This document shows, one piece after another, positions 6,088 to 12,493 of a stretch of 22,683 nt of DNA (within the stretch, counting starts at the first letter, position 1; each line of letters opens with the position of its first letter). Source of the stretch: JAHJTW01 sp964545545 (lineage in GTDB: Bacteria > Krumholzibacteriota > Krumholzibacteriia > LZORAL124-64-63); assembly GCA_964545545.1 (NCBI GenBank), contig CAZJGK010000056.1:1-22683 (forward strand). The letters are read 5' to 3'. The notes beneath the pieces were generated by a model. The model made no database searches. It saw only the letters and a program-made list of their open reading frames with translations, and had not been told where the DNA came from. A program made the translations under genes and the position numbers.

Positions 6088-8610
6088 TTGCGCCCTTTGG
6101 TATTGTCTGTTCGGACTGGTTATCCTGGTAGCTTGTTCCTGCTGGTCTGGCTGATCGTTGGCCTGACCGTTATGCTGCCTGTCCCCGGGTTTGGGAATAC
6201 CCCTGATGGCCCGATCTCCCCCTTGTTGCAAGAGGGCCTGGACCATCCCCTGAACCTGGAATTGCAGCCGGGAGCGCCCCTGACGGTTTGGGTTTACTTC
6301 CGGGATAAAGGTGTGGCCCAGGGCGATCTGGATGCCGCACTGGGCAGGGCCGAGACCCGTCTGAGTCCTCGGGCCCGCATCCGGCGGGCCAAGGCCGCCG
6401 GACCGGGACAGCCGCTGGTTGATATGCGCGACCTGCCGGTGGCCCCGGATTACGTGGCTGCGGTCTTGGCCCTTGGCGCGCAGCTGCGTCATACCAGCCG
6501 CTGGCTCAATGCCGCCAGTTTCACGGTGGCTGCCGACCGCGTGCCCCGCATTGCGGAACTGCCCCACGTGTCGCGCCTGGATCTGGTCCACCGGTTTCGG
6601 CACCCGGGCGCTCCTGATCTCAAACCCGTGGCCCGGATCGCCGACGGCCACCATGACAAGGCCGCCCAGTGGACCCTTGACTACGGTCTGAACCGTGGCC
6701 CCCTGGAACAGATCAATGTGCCCCAAGTCCATGAAATGGGCGTGACGGGCCGCGGCGTGATCGTCGGCATACTTGATACGGGGTTCCGCACGACTCATGA
6801 ATCCTTGGCCGACGTCCCGGTGCTGGGAGCTTATGATTTCGTGGACAACGATTCCATCGTGGATCTCCAGGCCGGGGATCTCTCCTCGGTGATCACCCAC
6901 GGAACCATGACCCTTTCCACCTTGGCGGGACATTTTCCCGGCCAGCTGGTGGGCCCCGCTTTCGGGGTTTCGGTGCTGCTGGCCCGGACCGAGGATGTGT
7001 CCCAGGAAGTTCCGGCGGAAGAAGATCACTGGGTTGCGGGACTGGAATGGGCCGAGGCCCAGGGGGCGGACATCATTTCGTCATCCCTGGCCTACATCGA
7101 CTGGTACACTTACGACGATCTGGACGGCAACACGGCCGTGACGACCATCGCCGCCGACCTGGCCGTGGGCCGGGGTCTGGTGGTGGTCAATTCCGCGGGT
7201 AATGCCCGGGCCAGTCTGGGGTACATTCTTGCTCCCGCGGACGGGGACAGTGTGATCACCGTGGGCGCGGTGGACGCCGCCGGGAATTTCACGAGTTTTT
7301 CCTCACCCGGCCCGACCGCGGACGGCCGCATCAAGCCCGACGTGATGGCCCGGGGATTGGATAACCCGGTGGCCAATCCCCTCGACGACCACGGCTATGT
7401 CAACGTGTCGGGAACCTCGTTCAGTTGTCCTTTGACGGCCGGGGTGGCCGCCCTGATGCTGTCGCGCGTGCCTTCCCTGACGCCCATGCAGATCCTGGAG
7501 GCCCTGCACGCCACCGCCGACAATGCCGCCACACCCGACAATGATTACGGCTGGGGAATCGTCGATGCCCTGGCGGCGGTGACCTACTTCGGCCCGGTTT
7601 TTAACGTGTCACCCCAGGGCGACACCGAGAACGCGACAGGTCCCTATCCCGTGACGGCGATCATCACGGATCGGGTGGGTGTGGATCCGGCCAGCGTCGT
7701 GTTGAACTTCCGCGTAAACGGGGGGAGCTGGCTTCCGGTGAGCATGTCGCCCAGCGGCCACCCCTACGAGTACAGCGCCGATATCCCGGGGCAGCTTCAG
7801 GGATCGACGGTCGAGTACTATGTCCAGGCCACCGGACTCAATGGATTCCCCACCACCTGGCCGGTCTACGGGTCCGACGATCCGGCAGTTTTCCAGGTGA
7901 CGGCCTTGGTCCACCTTGCGGTCTCCGCCAAACCTGATCTGGTGATTCCCATGGATGATCCGGCGGGGATCGCCAGCGTGATCGAGGTTTCCGGGGCCCA
8001 AGCCGGCACCATCGTGGATTTGAGTGTGGACGTGGGGATTTCCCATCCCGACATCGGGGAACTGACGGTTCTGCTGACCAGTCCGGCCGGAACCGAAGTG
8101 ACCCTGTATCTGCACAGTGATCCGGGCACCGCGAATCTGGTGGGCAACTATCCCGCGAGCTTGAGCGTTGATGGTCCCGGTAGTCTGGCTTCGTTCCATG
8201 ACGAAGGCAACACGGGGTCCTGGACCCTGACGGCCATCGATGCCTTGCCGGGAAACAACGGTGTGATCGACAGCTGGGGTTTGCATTTCACGCTCAAGAA
8301 TTTCATCTCGGCGGGAGGGCGGACGCCCCTGGCGGGGTCGGTGCTGTATCCCAACAGCCCCAACCCGTTCAATCCCCGGACCAGGATCGCCTTCGATCTG
8401 GATGCGCCCGGACAGACCCGGCTTTTCATTTTCGATCTGCGTGGTATGGTTGTGCGCAGGTTGCTGGGGGATTTCCTTGATGCGGGATATCACAGCATCC
8501 TGTGGGACGGCAGGGATACCGAAGGGCGAAAGGCCGGCAGCGGTGTCTACCTTTACCGGCTGGAAACGCCGACTGCGACCCTGGAACGCAAGATGCTTCT
8601 GGTTCGCTGA
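6088..8610 (+). CDS. Secreted subtilisin-like serine protease with P domain and FlgD-like C-terminal sorting tail
   Basis: About 840 residues. Order: signal sequence (LFLLVWLIVGLTVMLPVPGFG); propeptide-like region to about residue 210; S8 catalytic domain with Asp230 (GILDTGF), His271 (ITHGTM), oxyanion Asn in NSAGN and Ser444 (SGTSFSCPLTAGVAAL); an Ig-like segment (about 510-620); a proprotein-convertase P domain (about 629-737, from SHPDIGELTVLLTSPAGT to GNTGSWTLTAIDALPGNNGVIDSWGLHF); and a C-terminal FlgD/type IX-like tail (PNSPNPFNPRTRIAF, DLRG, WDGRDTEG, SGVYLYRL). The protein should be exported and cleave proteins outside the cell or at its surface. The frame is open from GTG 6037, but the promoter at 6015 and the CGGGAG site (6073-6078) nine bases before the TTG at 6088 favour the later start. 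Only the exact start is unsure. Confidence 0.93.
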   Translation: MRPLVLSVRTGYPGSLFLLVWLIVGLTVMLPVPGFGNTPDGPISPLLQEGLDHPLNLELQPGAPLTVWVYFRDKGVAQGDLDAALGRAETRLSPRARIRRAKAAGPGQPLVDMRDLPVAPDYVAAVLALGAQLRHTSRWLNAASFTVAADRVPRIAELPHVSRLDLVHRFRHPGAPDLKPVARIADGHHDKAAQWTLDYGLNRGPLEQINVPQVHEMGVTGRGVIVGILDTGFRTTHESLADVPVLGAYDFVDNDSIVDLQAGDLSSVITHGTMTLSTLAGHFPGQLVGPAFGVSVLLARTEDVSQEVPAEEDHWVAGLEWAEAQGADIISSSLAYIDWYTYDDLDGNTAVTTIAADLAVGRGLVVVNSAGNARASLGYILAPADGDSVITVGAVDAAGNFTSFSSPGPTADGRIKPDVMARGLDNPVANPLDDHGYVNVSGTSFSCPLTAGVAALMLSRVPSLTPMQILEALHATADNAATPDNDYGWGIVDALAAVTYFGPVFNVSPQGDTENATGPYPVTAIITDRVGVDPASVVLNFRVNGGSWLPVSMSPSGHPYEYSADIPGQLQGSTVEYYVQATGLNGFPTTWPVYGSDDPAVFQVTALVHLAVSAKPDLVIPMDDPAGIASVIEVSGAQAGTIVDLSVDVGISHPDIGELTVLLTSPAGTEVTLYLHSDPGTANLVGNYPASLSVDGPGSLASFHDEGNTGSWTLTAIDALPGNNGVIDSWGLHFTLKNFISAGGRTPLAGSVLYPNSPNPFNPRTRIAFDLDAPGQTRLFIFDLRGMVVRRLLGDFLDAGYHSILWDGRDTEGRKAGSGVYLYRLETPTATLERKMLLVR

Positions 8611-8652
8611 AAGCCCCCACATTTTCAACTTAATCCAGGGGATGGATCCTGC

Positions 8653-10203
8653 ATGGCGAAGTCCACGACCAGGTTCTTCTGTACCGATTGCGGCCACGAG
8701 GAATTGCGTTGGTTGGGCCGCTGTCCCGGTTGCGGGCAATGGAACACATTCAAGGAAATGAAGATCGCTCCTGCGGGCGGGAAAAAAGGTGCGCGCGGGT
8801 TCGCCTCCCGGCCTGCAGGCACACCGGGTGCCGGACCCAATCCGGGGTTTGGCGGGGGTGGCCGCAACGCCTGGCCCGGGGCCATGGGACCGGATGGCCG
8901 GTTGCAGGCGGTGCCCCTGGCCGAGGTCGGATCGGCCGAGCATGAACGCCTGCCGGTGGAGCCGACCGAGGTGGCCCGGGTGTTGGGCGGCGGCCTGGTG
9001 GCCGGGTCGGTCGTTCTGCTGGGAGGGGAGCCGGGGGTCGGCAAGTCGACCCTGCTGACGGGGCTCGCCCTTTGGTGGGCCGATCAGGGCATCCGCGTGC
9101 TCTATGTCGCCGGAGAGGAATCTCCCGCCCAGATCCGCATGCGGGCCGAGCGTCTGGGCTTCAAGCCAGACCATGCAGGGGGTTTTGCCATCCTGCCGGA
9201 AGTGCACCTGGAAAGCCTGGTTGACGCTCTGGATCGGGACCGTCAACAGCAGTTGACGTCAACTGACGGTGACACTCCTGAACAGGGCTTGCTTCCTGCC
9301 TGCGTCGTCATTGTCGATTCGGTGCAGACCTTGCATAGCGAGCACATTGACGCCTTTCCTGGCAGTCCCACCCAGATCAAGTACTGCGGGGGCGTTATGG
9401 CGGATTTCGCCCGCCGCAGCGGCTGCCCCGTTTTCCTGGTGGGCCACGTGACCAAGAGCGGTGACCTGGCCGGGCCCAAGCTCCTGGAGCACATGGTCGA
9501 TACCGTACTTTACTTCGAGGGCAGTGGCGGCGGCCCCATCCGCATGGTCCGTGCGGTCAAGAACCGCTTCGGCAACACCGGAGAACTGGCGGTCCTCGAG
9601 ATGCGCGGGGAGGGTCTGGTGCCCGTGGACCAGGCCGGTGTGCTTTTTCTCAGTGGACGGCGGGGCAATGAACCGGGAGCGGCCGTGTGTGCGGTCAAGA
9701 ACGGGTCCCGGACTTTCCTGGTCGAAATCCAGGCCCTGGTTTCCCCCTCGCGTTACGGAACGCCCCAGCGTGTGGTGCAAGGGGTGGACAGCAAACGGGT
9801 GGCCCTGCTGGCCGCCATACTGGAAAAAAGGGCGGGCCTGGACCTGGCCGGTTGCGACATCTTCGTGAAGGTCGCCGGCGGCGGACGGATCGATGATCCG
9901 GGGGCTGACCTGGCCATCATGGCGGCGTTGGCGTCCTCTCTGCGAGAACGGCCGGTGCCCCAGAGCACGCTGGTGCTGGGTGAGGTGGGTTTGACGGGCG
10001 AAGTCAGAAGGGTGACGGACCTGGACGCCCGCCTGCTGGAGGCCAGTCGGCATGGTTTTGCCCGGGTGGTCATGGCGCCGCCTGCCCGGGGTAAGCACCG
10101 GTCGCCCGCCACAGGGTTGCAGATCGCGACTTGTTCCAGCGTGGAAGAGGGTGTGGCCATGGCCCTGGAACCCGCCGCGCGTGCCGCGCAGAGGGGGTCG
10201 TAG
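8653..10203 (+). CDS. radA: DNA repair protein RadA (Sms)
   Basis: A 516-residue RadA. N-terminal zinc finger Cys10-x2-Cys13 and Cys24-x2-Cys27; Walker A GGEPGVGKST with Lys131; RadA-specific KNRFG motif (303-307); C-terminal Lon-like domain in which the Lon catalytic serine region is replaced (IDDPGADLAIMAALASS). The family is a hexameric helicase that aids branch migration in recombination and repair. It is longer than the usual 450-460 residues because of a Gly/Pro-rich linker of about 45 residues between zinc finger and ATPase core, plus a short polar insert near 195-215 (DRDRQQQLTSTDGDTPEQG). An AGGGGATGG ribosome site precedes the ATG. The next gene, ispD, starts directly after its stop codon. 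Confidence 0.97.
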   Translation: MAKSTTRFFCTDCGHEELRWLGRCPGCGQWNTFKEMKIAPAGGKKGARGFASRPAGTPGAGPNPGFGGGGRNAWPGAMGPDGRLQAVPLAEVGSAEHERLPVEPTEVARVLGGGLVAGSVVLLGGEPGVGKSTLLTGLALWWADQGIRVLYVAGEESPAQIRMRAERLGFKPDHAGGFAILPEVHLESLVDALDRDRQQQLTSTDGDTPEQGLLPACVVIVDSVQTLHSEHIDAFPGSPTQIKYCGGVMADFARRSGCPVFLVGHVTKSGDLAGPKLLEHMVDTVLYFEGSGGGPIRMVRAVKNRFGNTGELAVLEMRGEGLVPVDQAGVLFLSGRRGNEPGAAVCAVKNGSRTFLVEIQALVSPSRYGTPQRVVQGVDSKRVALLAAILEKRAGLDLAGCDIFVKVAGGGRIDDPGADLAIMAALASSLRERPVPQSTLVLGEVGLTGEVRRVTDLDARLLEASRHGFARVVMAPPARGKHRSPATGLQIATCSSVEEGVAMALEPAARAAQRGS

Positions 10204-10956
10204 GTGAACCCGACCATTCATCTGATCCAGCTGGCCGGAGGACGGGGCCTGCGCGCGGGCGGGGGTCCGGGTTCGGTGCCCAAGCAATTCCTGGATACGG
10301 GCCGGGGCCTCCTGTTTACCGTCAGTCTGCGTGCGTTTTTGGCCGGCCAACAGGCCTTTGGTTTCCGGGTGGGCTCGGTTGTGGTGGCGGCCCCTGAAGA
10401 GTGGAAAGTAGCCGTTGCTGCAGCCATGGCCGACTTGTTGGCCGGGCAAACGGATGTTCCCTGGGCGCAGGCGGCCGCCGGCCATTGTCGTGCGGCTTCC
10501 ACCTGGAACGCTCTTTCTGTGCTGGCTTCAGGAGACGGTGATCTAGCCGTGCCCGAAGATTCAGACCTGGCCGTGATCCATGACGCCGCCCGGCCCTTTG
10601 CCACCGGGGAACTTCTGGGCCGCCTGGTTGCCGCCGCGGGAACGGCGGGAGGCGCCATACCCGGGATCCCGGTGCATGATACGGTGGTCAGGGTCCAGGG
10701 GGAGGGCCGGGATCCGGTGGTGGAATATCTGCGGCGCGACGCCCTGTTGGCGGTGCAGACCCCCCAGGTTTTTCGCTGGGATCATTGCCTGGAAGCGCAT
10801 CGCATGCTTGCCGGCCAGGAGGCGGGTTTTACGGACGATGGCGGGCTGTTGGCTGCCCGTGGCCACCCGCCGGTGGTGGTTGACGGCGAGGTGTCCAACT
10901 GGAAAGTGACCACCGAGGCGGACTGGAAAAGAGCGCGGGATATCCTGAAGGGGTAG
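10204..10956 (+). CDS. ispD: 2-C-methyl-D-erythritol 4-phosphate cytidylyltransferase
   Basis: A 250-residue nucleotidyltransferase. Family landmarks: the N-terminal nucleotide loop LAGGRGLRAGG followed by VPKQFLDTG (Lys27), VIHDAARPF (His126-Phe132), PGIPVHDTVVRV, TPQVFRWD, TDDGGLL and the end motif SNWKVTTEADWKRARDIL. It joins CTP and methylerythritol phosphate in the MEP route to isoprenoids. The first motif departs from the usual AAGxGxRMG (LAGGRGLRAGGG) and the end has NWKVTT rather than NIKIT, so it is a divergent member. The start is a GTG placed immediately after the radA stop codon, with the ribosome site GAGGGGG inside the end of radA, so the two are probably co-transcribed and coupled. 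In some Gram-positive genomes radA and ispD are also near each other. No ispF follows. Confidence 0.9.
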   Translation: MNPTIHLIQLAGGRGLRAGGGPGSVPKQFLDTGRGLLFTVSLRAFLAGQQAFGFRVGSVVVAAPEEWKVAVAAAMADLLAGQTDVPWAQAAAGHCRAASTWNALSVLASGDGDLAVPEDSDLAVIHDAARPFATGELLGRLVAAAGTAGGAIPGIPVHDTVVRVQGEGRDPVVEYLRRDALLAVQTPQVFRWDHCLEAHRMLAGQEAGFTDDGGLLAARGHPPVVVDGEVSNWKVTTEADWKRARDILKG

Positions 10957-10982
10957 GTTCTCCGAGGCACAACATAATGGAT

Positions 10983-11014
10983 AAGGGCGGGACGACGAAG
11001 TCCCGCCCTTTTTT
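10983..11014. terminator. Strong intrinsic terminator after ispD
   Basis: GGGCGGGAC (10985-10993) pairs perfectly with GTCCCGCCC (11000-11008) around a 6-base loop and is followed by six T. It lies between convergent genes ending at 10956 and 11025; on the complement only a short TTAT follows the stem. Confidence 0.92.
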
Positions 11015-11024
11015 CGAGAACCGG

Positions 11025-11570
11025 TCAGTTGCCGAGGTTGAAAGTGAATCCCCCACCGATGGTCAGCTGATCCACATCACTGACGAGGCGATACTGAGCC
11101 TCGACGAAAAAATTGTTGTGGAATTGCAGGCCCCCGCCAAGGTCGAGCCCCAGCTTGGTCTCCGAATCATCATATTGATTCGCGGAATAACCGGGCAGAG
11201 TCGTGATGGACTCGGGGATATCCCAGGAGAAAAAATGCATGGCCAGGCCGGCGGTCAAAAAGGGCACGAAGGCAGGATTGTCGATGGCCAGGTTGTAGCG
11301 GGTGCGGGCCCCGATGACGAAATCGTTCAGGTCCCATCCGTCCAGGTTACTGAGATTGGAGGACCAGTAATCCGCGCTGACCTGAAGGCCAAACATGGGG
11401 GTGAGTGAGCCAAGGTCTGCAACAGCACCGAAACCGATGGTTCCGTCCAGATCGCTGGGGGACACGTAATCGATCCGGGGTGAGACGCTGAGCAGGCTCA
11501 TGCCGGCCAGGGCGCTGCCCGCAGTCAGACAGATCACCAGCACGAGCCCCATCGCCATTCTTGATTTCAT
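11025..11570 (-). CDS. Small outer-membrane beta-barrel-type protein
   Basis: A 181-residue protein with a clear signal peptide (MKSRMAMGLVLVICLTAGSALA, cleavage expected after residue 22). The mature part alternates polar and hydrophobic residues in amphipathic strands: SPRIDYVSP, TIGFGAVADLG, MFGLQVSADYWSS, DFVIGARTRYNL, VPFLTAGLAMHFFS, KLGLDLGGGLQFHNNFFVEAQYRLVS and TIGGGFTFNLGN. This is the pattern of OmpW/OmpA-like eight-stranded barrels, with the last strand ending the protein. A perfect AGGAGG lies seven bases before the ATG. The function is unknown; such barrels often bind lipids or serve as structural proteins. Its upstream region runs into the assembly gap after 58 bases, so its promoter may be missing. 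Confidence 0.85.
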   Translation of the reverse strand: MKSRMAMGLVLVICLTAGSALAGMSLLSVSPRIDYVSPSDLDGTIGFGAVADLGSLTPMFGLQVSADYWSSNLSNLDGWDLNDFVIGARTRYNLAIDNPAFVPFLTAGLAMHFFSWDIPESITTLPGYSANQYDDSETKLGLDLGGGLQFHNNFFVEAQYRLVSDVDQLTIGGGFTFNLGN

Positions 11571-11628
11571 GGTTTAACCTCCTGGTTGGAATTGATCTCT
11601 TGCCGTCGAGGAGGTGAATTCTAGGGGG

Positions 11629-11728
11629 NNNNNNNNNNNNNNNNNNNNNNNNNNNNNNNNNNNNNNNNNNNNNNNNNNNNNNNNNNNNNNNNNNNNNNNN
11701 NNNNNNNNNNNNNNNNNNNNNNNNNNNN
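11629..11728. other. Assembly gap of 100 N
   Basis: Exactly 100 undetermined bases, the usual placeholder for a scaffold gap of unknown size. Genes may be missing here, and the neighbours on the two sides need not be adjacent in the genome. Confidence 0.98.
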
Positions 11729-11749
11729 AACCGGGCCGCAGCAAAAACG

Positions 11750-11778
11750 TTGGATTTGCGGGGAAAGTCGTCTATCAT
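11750..11778 (+). promoter_or_regulatory. Promoter candidate for the hydrolase-phosphatase unit
   Basis: TTGGAT (11750-11755) and TATCAT (11773-11778) are 17 bases apart and end 25 bases before the GTG start. Spacing is ideal; the hexamers are imperfect. Confidence 0.45.
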
Positions 11779-11803
11779 CCCAATCCAATTATAGGGGGGA
11801 GCA

Positions 11804-12493
11804 GTGATTGTTACCGATTTCAGCTGTGATCATTTGAGCTTTTTGCAATTGCAACTGGGAGGGGACCGTAACTTCCAGTACTTGATTGGAGACACACGGA
11901 CAGGTGTGGCTGCGGCGGTGGATCCGGGCTTTGCTGCGGATCAAATGCAGGACTTTGCTCGTGGCAATGGTTTGCAAATCACGCACATCCTCATCACCCA
12001 CGGTCACAGCGATCACAATGGCCAGGCCACCCAGTTGGCTGAAATGACCGGCGCACAGGTTTTTGCCGGTGATGCGGGGTCTCTGCCGGAGGCTCAGCAA
12101 CTTGATGATGACCAGCTTTTGCATGTGGGAGGGTTGATCGTCAGGGCTCTGGCCACCCCGGGCCACGCCCTGGACCACTTTTGTTTCATGTGCCAGGATT
12201 GCCTGGTGACGGGGGATTTGCTGTTTTGCGGCAAGGTGGGCGGAACAGGTCCGGGTTTTCCCGGGTCCAGCGCCCAGCAGGAATGGGATTCCCTGCAGCG
12301 TTTGCTGTTGTTGCCGCCGGAAACGAGGGTCTACCCGGGCCACAATTATTTTGGCGGAGAAGGCGCCATGCCTTTTTCCACTCTGGCTCATGAAAGGCAA
12401 TACAACCCGTTTTTGACCAGCGGCGGCTTTGGCGAATTCTGTGACCTGAAGGAGAACTGGGCCGCTTACAAGCAGGAGCATGGAATCCGTTGA
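11804..12493 (+). CDS. Metallo-beta-lactamase-fold hydrolase (glyoxalase II-like)
   Basis: A 229-residue protein with the metal-binding motif THGHSDH (His66, His68, Asp70, His71), then TPGHALDHFCF, VTGDLLFCGKVGG and PGHNYFGGE near the C-terminus, giving the remaining metal ligands. The family includes glyoxalase II and persulfide dioxygenase. The latter's GCGRTDF signature is absent (KVGGTGPGFPGSS instead), so the exact reaction is open; thioester hydrolysis is a reasonable guess. The end STLAHERQYNPFL resembles the C-terminal NP motif of the group. It starts with GTG after a strong AGGGGGGAG ribosome site. Its stop codon overlaps the TTG start of the next gene, so the two should be translated together. 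There is no signal peptide: it is cytoplasmic. Confidence 0.88.
   Translation: MIVTDFSCDHLSFLQLQLGGDRNFQYLIGDTRTGVAAAVDPGFAADQMQDFARGNGLQITHILITHGHSDHNGQATQLAEMTGAQVFAGDAGSLPEAQQLDDDQLLHVGGLIVRALATPGHALDHFCFMCQDCLVTGDLLFCGKVGGTGPGFPGSSAQQEWDSLQRLLLLPPETRVYPGHNYFGGEGAMPFSTLAHERQYNPFLTSGGFGEFCDLKENWAAYKQEHGIR

Noticed and set aside
7609..9246. 545-codon open frame on the complement across the protease end and the start of radA
   Set aside because: It is antisense to two well-supported genes; its product is rich in His, Gln, Arg and Gly with no domain, as expected for a GC-rich shadow frame.
9259..10485. 408-codon open frame on the complement of radA/ispD
   Set aside because: Shadow frame: it crosses the radA-ispD boundary and shows no motif or ribosome site.
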